The notes beneath the pieces were generated by a model. That model worked only from the letters and a program-made list of their open reading frames with translations. It was not told the origin of the DNA and made no database searches. A program made the translations under genes and the position numbers. A stretch of DNA of 64,000 nucleotides from Nereocystis luetkeana (taxonomy: Eukaryota; Sar; Phaeophyceae; Laminariales; Laminariaceae): NCBI GenBank assembly GCA_031213475.1, contig JARUPZ010000030.1, forward strand, positions 2,663,371 through 2,727,370, read 5' to 3'. Positions 1 through 10,124 of the stretch are shown here, one piece after another (the first letter of the stretch is position 1; every line of letters begins with the position of its first letter).

Positions 1-29
1 TGTATTGTGGTATGTCACGGTGTATCGTG

Positions 30-577
30 GCGGGCGAATCGTGTGAAATATCAGATCGTGGCACAACATATCGTGATAAATCGTGTGAAATATCAGATCG
101 TGGCACAACATATCGTGATAAATCGTGTGAAACATCAGATCGTGGCACAACATATCGTGATAAATCGTGTGAAACATCAGATCGTGGCACAATATATCGT
201 GATAAATCGTGTGAAATATCAGATCGTGGCACAACATATCGTGATAAATCGTGTGAAACATCAACTCGTGGCACAACATATCGTGATAAATTGTGTGAAA
301 CATCAAATCGTGGCACAATATATCGTGATGAATCGTGTGGAATATCAAATCGTGGCACAATATATCGTGATACATCGTGTGGAATATCAAATCGTGGCAC
401 CATATATCGTGATGAATCGTGTGAAACATCAAATCGTGGCGCAACAAATCGTGGTAAATCGTGTGAAATATCAAATCGTGGCACAACATATCGTGATAAA
501 TCGTGTGAAATATCAGATCGTGGCACAATATATTGTGATGAATCGTGTGAAACATCAAATCGTGGTGTACTACCGCG
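30..577. repeat. 42-bp satellite array, about 13 copies
   Basis: About 13 tandem copies of a 42-bp unit made of three degenerate sub-units, each carrying ATCGTG (ATCGTGTGAAATATC / AGATCGTGGCACAACAT / ATCGTGATAA). Because 42 is divisible by 3, two forward frames stay open through the whole array and give 14-residue repeats. I treat both as artefacts, since nothing suggests a start, an intron or a domain. Copies differ by a few substitutions, with more divergence after about 300. From 580 to about 870 the DNA decays into looser CGTGGT/CGTGTG-rich sequence of the same flavour. Confidence 0.9.
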
Positions 578-1189
578 AAATAATCGTGGGATGTCGTGCG
601 GTGTGTCGTTTTGTGTGCGGTGAGAACTGGTAGCATGTCGTGTGGTATGCCGCTGTGCAGCGTGGTACTTCGTGGCTAACCGTGTGATATATCGTGTGGT
701 ATACCGTGCGGTGTATCGCGGTACTGTACGCGTTCGTGGTGTAGACGTCTCGTGGTGCATACCTGGTGCCTGGCACCTCGTCATCGTGGTATCGTACTCC
801 GTAGCACGTGCGAGGCGTTCTTGTGGTACGATACCGAAGTATTTTTGCGGTACATGGTTCATACATACCACCCTGTCCCTCAACATAAAAAACGTTTGCA
901 CATTGATATTCAATGAAAAGTTCCCTTATATTGAGCTACAGCTACAGAGTGATATAATATATATATATATATGTATAATATATGTATACCAGTATATATA
1001 AAGAGCTGAGGGTGTGATACGATGTCGGTGATGGTTTTGGGAGCACTTTTTTTTTTTTTTTTTTTTCTCTCTTATTATATATACCCCGATGACGGTGTCA
1101 TCGTATTTTTTTCATTTCATTTTTTTTTTGTGTGTGTGCTTGCTGCCCGCCTCTGCATATTCGCGCGTGTTTGTTACGACTCGACGCAG

Positions 1190-1382
1190 GCAAGGAGTGG
1201 ACCGATGCTTTTCCACGGTTGAGGCTCTGCCGGTGGTGTTCGACCTCATGCCCAACCTCGACTCCTACAACGCGCTCATGCATGTTCTGGGCAGCATGAG
1301 AACGGTCGGTGGTTGCAGCACAAGGTCTAACGGGGGGGAGGGGGAGGGGGGAGGGGAAGAGAGAGGGGGATGGCGGCGTTGT

Positions 1383-1417
<35 letters not shown>

Positions 1418-4400
1418 CGTACTCATTTGTTGCTTGCCTTAGTCATTTGAGCATTGACCACGCATCCCTTTCGAGGGGGGCGGGGGGGGGGGGGGGGGGG
1501 GTGATCGGTATCATGCATGGCCGTATCATCGTATGACCATAGACCCTCGCATCCGCGGGGGGAAGGTGAAGAGCTAAGGGAAAGGGAGAGGGGGCAAGGA
1601 AGGGAGAGGCATGAGAACGGCCAGTGGTTGGGGCACAAGGTCTAAGGAGCGGGAGGGGGGGGGGGGGTGTACTCGATGGGGGGTAAGAGAGAGGGGGTTG
1701 GCGGGGGGGGGGGGGAGGGGGTGCTCGGGTGTCATGGATGGTCGTATCATCGAATGACCATAGACCCTCGCATCCGCGGGGGGAGGTGAAGAGCTAGGGG
1801 AAAGGGAGAGGGGGCAAGAAGGGGAGAGGCATGTGGTGGACGCTTTCGAGGTATTTTTGGAGAGGCAAAACACGAGGGGAGCGGGTGGGCCAAGAGAGAA
1901 AATGGGGGATAGGGAGGGAAGACAGGGAATGGGAGACGACCTGAACAGACAAAATGAATCAAAACCAGAACAAAAGATGTCGCACGCAATAAGAAGACTG
2001 GCAGCAAGGTATACAATGTCAAAGCGGTACGAAAGACAGAAAGAAACAAACGAACAAAAAGGTCTGGCGAAGCCGCTGCAGCAGAGATACTAGAACATGG
2101 ACACCCCGTTTTTCGTGTCTCAAAACATTTAGACGATGCCCCCGACATGATACTTGCGGCCGTGCTCGCCTCCTTTCGTTGAACTCCTGACCTCTTACTG
2201 GCTGATCGCGGACCGCTTTTGTCACTCCCTCCCCGTTGCCCTTCTCCTCTCCCCCCCCGCTTCGTTCTCGCCCCCTGTATGTTTCGGTGTCTTGCTTTCT
2301 TTCGTGTTTTTGTTGTATTGAATCTGCAGCAAGACACGGAGAATGCGGCGCTAGGCATCGGCATGTCGCTGGTCGACAAGATGGAGTGAGTAGAGAACTA
2401 CAACACGAGCAGAGAAGTACTGGGGGGAGGGGGGGGGGGGGGGGGGGGCTCATTTGTTGCTTGCCCTATTACGGGGGGCCATAGTTAATAGGACCAAATA
2501 TTGTTAGTAAAAATGGTCACATATATAGATTTTTATGTATACCATAGGTCCTATTAACTATGGCCCCCCGTAGTAGTCGTTTTTCGATTGACCATGCATC
2601 CCTTTCGAGACCGAGCACCGTTCCTACACCTATTACGGGGGAGCATAGTTAATAGGACCAAATATTGTTAGTATCAATGTTTAAATCTATAGTTTTTTAT
2701 GTATACCACAGGTCCTGTTAACTATGGCCCCCCGTAATAGTAGAAGCTGCCTCCAACATTTGAGCGCTCATTACGTGTTTTCCATAGGTTGCATACCAAT
2801 TTTTTGCCTGGTGGAGAGGGGGGGGGGAAAGTGCTAGAGGGGGGCGCGTGTGTTCGTATAGATAAAAGGCGGTAGGGGAGGGGGGGGGGGGCGGCCGGGT
2901 GTATGAGGGAGGCAGGAGAGGGCTATTCATCAGCATGTCGCTGGTCGACAAGATGGTGTCAGTGTGGGCGGAGACAGGCAAAGAGGTCAACGGAGTAGAT
3001 GCCGATATACTGTAGATAGAAAAGCGGTAAGGGAGGGGGGGAGGGGGGGCGGGGGGGCGGGGGGTACTTACTCACTGTCATGCATGACCGTACTCGCTCG
3101 ATCAAACTGGACCCTCGCATCCCTACAATGCCGGGACTAAGCACTTCGGGTTTTCACCTGCCATGCAGGCATTGCTTGCACCAAGCGCGAAGCGACGTAA
3201 GGCGTTCGGCGAGTCGCATGAAGGGTAAGCTGCACCCCATTGGGGACCGCTCGCGAAGCGAGTATCGGCACCTTTTGTGCGTGCTCTGTTGCAGACGGAT
3301 GGTCAGCTTCGAATGAATATTAAAAAAAAAAATCCGGCGTGGCCACTTTCCGGATGCAGCAATTGGTGCTGTACTTGCATACGCGACTACTCACTACGTG
3401 TACGGGGTTAAAAGCTCTCCACCCCGCATGAATGACCCAACTCGACCGCCAGCCCAAGGTGGCCGTCAGCAGCAACGAAAACGGTACCATGGTTGGCCTA
3501 GCTCGCGCGGTGATTGGCGGGTTTCACAGCGCCGTTGCCAACCGGCACCAACCCAACCTATATACTATTGCGGGGGACCATAGTTAATAGGACCAAATAT
3601 TGTTAGTAAAAATGGTTAAATAACCTACTGGTATGTACTATTGCGGGGGACCATGGTTAAATAGGACCAAATATTGTTGGTAAAAATGGTCAAGTATATA
3701 GGTTTTTATGTATACCATAGGTCCTACTAACTATGGTCCCCCGTATTAGTAATAGTTGCAATATATGCATGGGCGGGGGAGGGTACATGGAGATACAAGA
3801 GAGCTCATTTTTATTATCGAAACCTTATTTATACGTACGAGCGTTCTTTGGTTTTTGTTTTTGCGGCCATGGTTGTGGTCGATTTTTTTGTGTGCTAAAA
3901 TATGATGCATACGTACGGCGGTAGCTTATGGTACACAATAAGGTTGTGCCGTCCCTCTAAGGCTTCTCGTGGGGACAAGATAGTCGATTCCCACTCGGTT
4001 ATCAAGGCCTTTCAGGACAGATATATAGATCCCTGGTCTGTATGATCTGTATGATCTAGCTCCTGTTGCCGGGCGGGAGGCGTATGATCTGTATGGTCTA
4101 AGCACACGCTTCCTGGATTAGATCTGCATATGATCTGCAGTATAGTGATGACTATGTAGCTCCTGCACAACCCTCTCCCCACGGCAGGCTAGGACCTAGA
4201 TGATCTGCTGCAGATCATGGTCCATCTGCTGCAGATCATTATCTATCTACTGCAGATCATGATGTATCTACTGCATATCATGATCTATCTACTGCATATC
4301 ATGATATATCTACTGCAGATCGTGATATATCTACTACATATCATGATCCATCTGCTGCAGATCATGATCTATCTATCATGATATATCTGCTGCAGATCAT

Positions 4401-7400
4401 GATCCATCTACTGCAGATCATGATCTATCTACTGCAGATCATGATCTATCTATCATGATATATCTGCTGCAGATCATGATCCATCTACTGCAGATCATGA
4501 TCCATCTACTGCTGATCATGATCTATCTACTGCAGATCATGATCTATCTCCTGTAGATGGTCTACTCTAGATCATGACCTGTCCGTGGCATGAAAGCGTT
4601 GCCTTCTCCTCTTTGACCCTCCCCCGCCTCCGTTCCCCTCTACTGTTGCTCTTATGAATAATGGTGATTATCAGGTTGGAGGATGTGAAGCCCAACCAGG
4701 AGACCTTCATGAGCCTCATCGACCTCGCCTGCATGTCGGACGGACTCACCGAGGTGAGCAAGCCGAGGTTGTTCCTTTTTATATTTGTTTTTCCGTTCCT
4801 TTTGCTTTGCTTTGTTTGTTTGCTTTGTTTGTTTGTTTGTTTGTTTGTTTGATTTTCCATCTGTTTGTTTGTCTGTTTGCTTGTTCGTCTGTCTTTTTTG
4901 TTGATGTGTGTTTTCACTTTTTTATTTGTTTTCCCGTTTCCTTCCCTCTTTTTGGTTGTTCTGTTTTTTTTTTTTGTTAGGTCTCTCTGGCGTACCAGCA
5001 GCAGCAAAACTTGCCGAACTCACACCGAAAACACACGTGTTTTCCCCCCGTGTTTTTCCCCGTGGTCTAAACGTCATCCATCCTTGTTTACCGTAGTCCT
5101 TGTGGTGGCGCTTACCGTTCTCGCTCTCTTACCTGGTATATCGTATTCGAACGTCGTGGTCTTTTTTGTCATTACCGTCGTCGCCGACGATATCGTTATC
5201 GTTACGGTTATCGTTTCGGTTATCGTTATTATCGTTATTGTCACGGTTATCGTTACGGTTATCATAAGTCCGTATCGTCGTCGCTATCGTTTTAGTCTTA
5301 GTCCTCGTCACCGTTTATCGTTGTCGTCATTTGACTTCGTTGTCGTTTTTTCATTCCGCGTCGTTTCCGTTGCAGACATCGTTGTCATGCAGCGTTATAT
5401 CGTTGTCGTCATCGGTATCGATATCGTCTCTGTCTTTATCGTTTGTCGATATCGTCGTCATATGTTATCGATAACATTATGCCGATATTGATAGCGTTAC
5501 CGTTGTCGTCGTCAACACGTTTTTCGTTGTCGATATCGTTATCGATATCGTCATCTACATCGATGTCGTTATCGTTTCGGATATCGTTTTCGTTTGCCGT
5601 TATCGACTTCAAAAATGCCGCTATCGATATCGATATCGTCATCTCACAATATTGTTTGCCCCTTTCGTCCGCCCCAACACTCGCGCTTGAACTGCACCGT
5701 ACCTCAAACGCCTACACGTACGTTGCTGCCTACCAGAGCGTCGCCAAGAGTCTAGTTGAACGGATGACGGGGAGACACTCCCTTCGCCTCGAGCAGGACA
5801 TCGTCGACACGCTTGCAAGGTCAGCTGTCACCCCCCCCCCCCACTCCCCCCCTTTTTTATATGTGTTGGGTTGGCGTCGGTTGGCAACGACACTGTACAA
5901 CATGCCGCTCACTACGTGAGCTAGGCAACCAGGGTACCGTTTTTTTTTTTTTTTGGCGGTCGCCCACAACTGGTTGTCGAGTTCGATCATTTGTGCGAGG
6001 CAAAGAACCTTTACTTCGCACCATTGGGAATGATCGTATCACACAGTGTTCAAGGTAAGGCACCCAAGAGGCAGTTACATAGTGCTCCCATTGCTGTCTC
6101 TGGAAATGCCTACACCGGAAATTAAATCAACTCATTGGAGCTGTCATCCCCGTGCAAGTCCGCCCCGAAGGCGGTTCTTAGTAGGATGCAGCTCACCCTT
6201 CATGCGACCCGCCAGACACCTCACGGCGCTTCACGCTTGCTTGGTGCAAGCAATGTCTGCCTGGTCGGTGAAAAGCCGACATGCTCCGTCCCGGCATTGT
6301 ACGGATGCGAGGGTCTATGGTCATACGACTACGGCCATGCATGAGATCGAGTACATCTCTCCTATCGAGTACACCCCCCCCCCCCCCCCCCCTTTCCCAC
6401 CCTCGCCCCCATATTCCCAGGGCTGTTCATCGGTCAGATAAAAACTCGCGGGTCGGGTCGGGTCGGGTTTAGGGCCGACCGTGATAATTTGAAAATCTCC
6501 TGCCCCGACCCGACTCATGCGTTATTGAAGACCTCCTGATCCGACCTACAGGTCTCGTGATCAATCCTGAGTATTTCCCTCTTGCACTCCCTCTCCCTCC
6601 CCTTTCTTTCCTTGGTACCATTCCTGTGCCGAGGGGGCTTTCTTTTTCGTATGATAATGTGGCGTATGTTGGGTTGTTTGAGGGTGTCCAGAAACAACCC
6701 TATTGTTGTAGATTTTCAGCGACGCACCGTATGCGATTGCGCACAAAACAGCGCTACTGCCGTCTCCTATAGTGTGAATGTCTCGAACCCTTTCCGCCCT
6801 CTGCCCGTCACAAGAGATGCGCTTCTTCTCCCCCTCCTCCTCCTCCTCCCCCCACCCCCACCCCCACCCCCTACCCTCCACCCCCTCTCCTCTCCCCCCT
6901 TCTTCAGCGCCTTCGAAGACCGAGGCATGAACAGCGCGGCGCAGGAGTGGGCCGACAAACTCCCCCCCCTTGACGGTGGCGCGGGTTCTTCTTCGTCTAT
7001 TTCTCTGGGAGGAGGAAGAACCCACGAGGGGGGAGTTGGAGGAAGAGAAGGGGGGGCAGGGGGAGGGGACGGGGGTTACTCGCGGATGCGAAGGGTGGCG
7101 CAGGACAGGGGGCGCTACGCAGGTTTCGACGACGGGCGGCTTGGGGGGGGGCGGCGGCCGAGGTCTGGACCGGGAGGCGACAGCTACGGCCGCGGCAGTT
7201 TCAACAGCGACCGTTATGGCTCCAGCCCTGGAGGGGACTATAACAGAGGAGGCGCGGGGCAAGGGGGGGATAGGGGTTTCTCTAGAGGAGGTGGGGCAGG
7301 GGGAGGGGGGGGAGGTTCTCAAGGAAGATGGGGGCGGGGTTGGGGAGGGGGAGGGGGAGAGAGAGGGGAGGGGGGGGGGTGGCATTCGAGTCCGAGGGGG

Positions 7401-7538
7401 GAGGCGGAGGCGAAGGAGGGAATGCCTCCTCGAGAGGGGAGAAGGGAGGGGGCGGAGGCGGCGGCGGGGGGGCGGGGGGCTGGGGGGGTTGGCGCTTCTT
7501 GGACTAGTGGTTGGGCGGACAAGATTAATCGAATTTGA
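1190..7538 (+). CDS. PPR-like protein with Gly/Arg-rich C-terminal tail (5' partial, spliced)
   Basis: I assemble five exons: 1190-1304, 2330-2385, 4675-4753, 5737-5819 and 6908-7538 (TGA). All introns are GT-AG and every junction keeps frame: phases 0, 2, 0 and 2 match on both sides. The first three exons spell pentatricopeptide-like helices: MPNLDSYNALMHVLGSM, then TENAAL...SLVDKME, then VKPNQETFMSLIDLAC. Exon 4 (KSLVERMTG...LRLEQDIVDTLA) and the start of exon 5 (FEDRGMNSAAQEWADKL) look helical. The last roughly 190 residues are low-complexity Gly/Arg/Ser with RGG, YGR and SRGGG motifs. PPR proteins bind organellar RNA, and RGG tails also bind RNA, so an RNA-processing role is a reasonable inference. 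Exon 1 enters in phase 2, so the start lies upstream, probably outside the window. No organelle-targeting peptide can be seen. The PPR call is good; the exact number of repeats is not known. Confidence 0.72.
1310..1850. repeat. Direct duplications and G-runs in PPR intron 1
   Basis: Intron 1 carries a 35-base G run (about 1383-1417) and two copies, about 227 bp apart, of a block reading CCATAGACCCTCGCATCCG followed by GGTGAAGAGCTA(A/G)GGGAAAG (about 1506-1620 and 1733-1832). The CCATAGACCCTCGCATC part is the tail of the C-tailed repeat family on the minus strand. The sequence just after the exon 1 donor (GCATGAGAACGGTCGGTGGTT) recurs at about 1610-1645, so a piece of the exon-intron boundary was copied into the intron. 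Confidence 0.7.
2467..2575. mobile_element. H1 hairpin MITE, copy 1
   Basis: Near-palindromic element with termini TTACGGGGG...CCCCCGTA flanked by TA on both sides. It interrupts a repeat whose uninterrupted copy is at 1418-1478 (CTCATTTGTTGCTTGCC...CCCTTTCGAG), so the target TA can be read directly. Internal half-sites ATAGTTAATAGGACC and GGTCCTATTAACTAT pair. No coding capacity. TA duplication plus a hairpin suggests a Stowaway/mariner-type MITE. Confidence 0.85.
2631..2740. mobile_element. H1 hairpin MITE, copy 2
   Basis: Same orientation as the copy 55 bp upstream. One arm reads GGGGGAGCATAG (a G substitution) and the other carries GGTCCTGTTAACT, so the hairpin has mismatches. It is bounded by TATTAC and GTAATAG. 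Confidence 0.8.
2938..2962 (+). pseudogene. Decayed duplicate of the end of PPR exon 2
   Basis: The sequence CATGTCGCTGGTCGACAAG followed by ATGG repeats the last 22-23 bases of exon 2 (2363-2385), preceded by CAG. The donor has changed from ATGGA|GTGAGT to ATG|GTGTCA, and nothing else of the exon is present. Skipping it keeps the 2385-to-4675 junction in frame, so it is probably a dead partial exon copy. Confidence 0.5.
3030..3567 (-). mobile_element. C-tailed dispersed repeat, full-length copy (minus)
   Basis: Read on the minus strand, it starts at about 3567 with the TAGGTTGGGTTGGTGCCGG head. It runs through the GTGAGCTAGGC(C)AACCA and ACCCAAGAGG-type middle, the AGCTCACCCTTCATGCGACT block and the CCCTCGCATC/CATGCATGA block, and ends in a C run (G run at 3025-3061 on plus). 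It has no ORF of note and lies inside PPR intron 2. See the family entry at 5860-6392. Confidence 0.75.
3563..3750. mobile_element. H1 MITE: truncated copy followed by a full copy
   Basis: A left half (3563-3620) breaks off after AAAAATGGTTAAATA and is followed at about 3637 by a complete copy with ACCATGGTTAAATAGG on the left and CTACTAACTATGG on the right. Both start TACTATTGCGGGGGACC, a shared variant that suggests local duplication. Confidence 0.75.
4195..4560. repeat. 21-bp minisatellite rich in CTGCAGATCATGAT
   Basis: About 16 imperfect units of the form ATCTACTGCAGATCATGATCT. Each unit carries CTGCAG and ATCATGAT, which are self-complementary, so the array could extrude hairpins. Shorter relatives (GATCTGTATGATCTG) precede it from 4020. 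Similar GATC-rich tracts occur at 8760-8840, 41450-41515 and 48800-49730. Confidence 0.85.
5110..5650. repeat. Degenerate CGTTATCGTTACGGT hexamer tract
   Basis: About 500 bp of imperfect TATCGT/TACGGT repeats in PPR intron 3. It keeps several frames open on both strands by chance. The reverse-complement flavour (GGTAACGGTAGT) reappears at 44740-44940 and 45350-45720. Confidence 0.75.
5860..6392 (+). mobile_element. C-tailed dispersed repeat, full-length reference copy (SINE-like?)
   Basis: About 530 bp in PPR intron 4. Blocks in order: GGGTTGGCGTCGGTTGGC head; GTGAGCTAGGCAACCAGGG; a T run; GTCGAGTTCGATCATTTG; CACCCAAGAGGCAGTTACAT; AAGTCCGCC(C/T)CGAA; CTCACCCTTCATGCGAC; GCTTGGTGCAAGCAATGTCT; GACATGCTCCGTCCCGGCA; GAGGGTCTATGGTCATACG; CCATGCATGAGATCGAGTAC; CCTATCGAGTACAC; then a run of about 20 C. 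Other copies end the same way. GAGTTCGATC vaguely recalls a pol III B box, but no good A box is seen at the right spacing, so SINE is only one option. It has no ORF. Confidence 0.75.
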
Positions 7539-8490
7539 GGGGTTGAAAGGTTTTTGGTTTTTCATGTTTTTGTCTCCGGTAAAGAAGAGCGCGCGGGTTT
7601 CTTGATTTTTGGTTGTTGGTTAGTTTATTCTCTTTTTTTTCTCAACCATGCTTCCTGGGCCCGGGGAGGGTGAAGGGGAGAGGGGGTAGGGGTGGGGGGG
7701 TATTGAGGGCTGTGACTGCGTTTGTTTGTCATGGAGCCCATTTGTTTTTGTTTTTTGGGCGTAATGAGTGTCTTGCCTTTCCTTCTCCCGAGTGCTGTCG
7801 CTTGTGTTACCTGCCTAAGAAACGAAGCCACTGCAGAGTGAAAACAGCGAACACAGCAGCAGCAGCAGCAGTCGTACTGAGTGGTCTGCCTGTGTCTCAG
7901 GTGTTGGTGTTTCTCACGTGTTTAGTCCAGAAGGACCAAGATGCGGTGAATGATGGCCGGCTATATAGGGGGAGGCAAGGGGAGCGGGGGGGGGGGGGGT
8001 GGGGGGGGGGCGATGGCGCGACAGAAGTGGGTTTCCTCTCTTAAAACGTGGAGGTGAGCGTGTTGCCTCCCAAGAGGTTGAATACTGTTTTCCCGGAAGT
8101 GCTGCTTGTTGTGGTTGCGTCCTGCTGTTTGCGCGTACTGCTCAGCCGGCAAAGACTGTTGCCAACCCCAATGAAACGCTCACTCACCGTCATCTCGAGC
8201 GCACGCGCAAAATCCACCTACCCTCGTACCCAGAACGGATTCGTAAGCCCCGTTGAAGCGGGAAAACCCTCTAGTGGGACCCAGAGGCCAATAAGCCGCC
8301 TAAAAAGCGGCAATAAGCCGCACCGACACTACTGCTATTGTAGTACCAACCTTCCACGCCCCGGCCAGGTCAAGATCTACTGTCTGTATACAGCAGTAGT
8401 AGTAGTACATAATCTACAGTAATATACTACAGTAGTTTCTCGGCTGCCGTTTGTTTGTGAGAGGTTTGCGCAGGGGTCTGTCTGCGTAGA
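7539..8490. other. PPR 3' flank, no gene recognised
   Basis: This covers the presumed 3' UTR and flank of the PPR gene: G-rich and T-rich stretches, a short AGCAGCAGC run at about 7855-7870 and a G run at 7988-8010. I found no supported exon and no clear poly(A) signal. Confidence 0.4.
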
Positions 8491-8571
8491 GTACTGATGG
8501 GACCCTCCGGAAGCAAGCACGGGCTGCTGCAGCAGTACATCACGCGGGTCATGGACGGCTCCCGCCTGCTG
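8471..8571 (+). other. Isolated exon-like segment
   Basis: Between a TTTGCGCAG acceptor-like site and a CTG|GTAAAA donor-like site there is one open frame of 33 codons containing LMGPSGSKHGLLQQYI and TRVMDGSRLL. Composition looks coding, and MGPSGS recalls an ABC-transporter P-loop start, but the Lys of a Walker A motif is absent. No partner exon was found within several kb. It may be a lone exon of an unrecognised gene, a gene fragment or chance. Confidence 0.2.
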
Positions 8572-8759
8572 GTAAAACGACGACCGATGTATACCACTCG
8601 TGTCTCTCCATAGTAATGCATGGACCGTTTGGATTGAATAGTATACTATTAATAGTAGCACACGAAGGAAGAAGAGTGACACGGATCATACACACATTGC
8701 ACAGATCAGGGATATACTGTGTCTATCTATCTGTCCACCCTGGAACACCTAGATCATCG

Positions 8760-8840
8760 GATCATCAGGTGGGAATGATCTGTACATTATCTACATGATC
8801 TGTACATGATCTGTAATGATCTGTACATGATCTGTCCGAG
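8760..8840. repeat. GATCTGTACAT tandem repeat
   Basis: Several copies of an 11-bp ATGATCTGTAC unit, related to the tracts at 4020-4090 and 48800-49730. Confidence 0.75.
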
Positions 8841-9228
8841 TTTGTGTGCAGACGTTTTATTCTTCGGGATAGATAGCGTGCACACAGCTCGTGCAAGTGT
8901 CGTTCATTGCTGCGCCTTACTACTACATGTCCTCTCTCCGCTGCACTTCGGGCCCACCCGCCTCAACTCTGTCTGTACCCAAGCAGCACGGGCGAGATTT
9001 TCTCCAGGTTTTCTGCTCCGTGTGGACGGACGATGCTGCGGTGTATGCTGTGGTATCGGTATGCTGTGATCGCCCACTGTTTTTCGAGACGTCTTCCTCC
9101 CCCCCCCCCCCTCCGAAATCCCAACAGGGTTATATAAAACCCTTTTACTACTCAGGATGTCACATCCGTTTCGATTTGTCGTATGATACTGCCGCGCTTT
9201 TGTTCTGGAGAGTTTTTCACTTTATGTT

Positions 9229-9338
9229 ATTATGGGGGACCATAGTTAGTAGGACCAAATGTTGTTGGTAAAAATGGTTAAATACATAGTTTTTTTTGTA
9301 TGCCATAGGTCATATTAACTATGGTCCCCCGTAGTAGT
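9229..9338. mobile_element. H1 hairpin MITE
   Basis: Complete copy bounded by TATTATGGGGGACC and GGTCCCCCGTAGTA. Centre variant ACATAGTTTTTTTTGTATGCC. It shows the intact ACATAG site that carries an extra CCAGG insert in the copy at 19537. Confidence 0.85.
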
Positions 9339-9506
9339 ATTCTTTTAGAATAACACTACACATTGTCGGATGGCAAGCGTGATAACAAAAAAAAATGTAA
9401 ATGTTCTACTTGGTGCCGGGTACGTAAGGAACGTTTACGGTAGACATTCACATGGAGACCGAGCGGTCCTTGCATTGGATGCCCAAACCGAGTGGTAGCA
9501 CTCTTT

Positions 9507-9619
9507 CGGGGGGGCATAGTAAATAGGAACTACGGTACACAATAAAAAACAATATACTTCCCTATTTTTACTACTTAATACAACTATTTAGTCCTGTTTA
9601 CTGTGGTCCCTCGTAATAG
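9507..9619. mobile_element. H1-related hairpin MITE, diverged
   Basis: Left arm GGGGGGGCATAGTAAATAGG and right arm CCTGTTTACTGTGGTCCCTC. The centre (ACAATAAAAAACAATAT) differs from the main family, so this is an older or separate subfamily. Confidence 0.65.
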
Positions 9620-9724
9620 GAGTGCACACTGCAGTACCTTTACATGCACACACAAAGACCTGCAGTACATCTTACTTTAATTTTAAGTGGTGTATCCCCC
9701 CACCAGGAGTGTGGTAAAAATGGG

Positions 9725-9820
9725 TTCCCTTTTAGTACAGTAGTCTCGTTTTGGGGGCAAACCAGTCTAAGCCCAAGTGGTTTGCCCCCAGACGGGACTG
9801 CAGGTGCTAGAGGGGTTAAT
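9725..9820. mobile_element. H2 hairpin MITE
   Basis: Arms TCTCGTTTTGGGGGCAAACC and GGTTTGCCCCCAGACGGGAC pair around AGTCTAAGCCCAAGT. The copy ends in AGAGGGGTTAA. Confidence 0.75.
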
Positions 9821-10124
9821 GCCAAGACCATCCAAGCAGTCCCTACCTTCCCGTTCAGGGTGGCTCCTCTATTTGTTTCGTACGCAGAACACTACAGCGA
9901 ACGATGCCTGCTGGCATGCTGCGTGCTGTTCCCTGCCGTGGGATTTACCTAATAATATACGGTCGTGTATGGTGATCGGCGTGTGGTGGGGCGGGTCGGT
10001 GTTAGGGTTAGTATGAAGGCTGGAGTTCGGTTGGGAACGGCCAAGCCGAACAGACAAAACCAACCAAAATGTGTTTGTATTGACAGCGTGCCCCCCACAA
10101 GACCAAGAAAAAAGTGGTTTTATT

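Noticed and set aside
7..633. Two overlapping frames of about 200 codons with 14-residue repeats
   Set aside because: They arise because the satellite unit is 42 bp, a multiple of three. No independent coding evidence.
4195..4560. Regularly spaced palindromic repeat resembling a CRISPR array
   Set aside because: Units are contiguous, with no unique spacers; the context is eukaryotic and no cas gene is present.
6561..7605. 334-codon minus frame and 211-codon plus frame over the Gly-rich exon
   Set aside because: Shadows of the G-rich RGG tail. The accepted frame is the one that joins in phase to exon 5737-5819.
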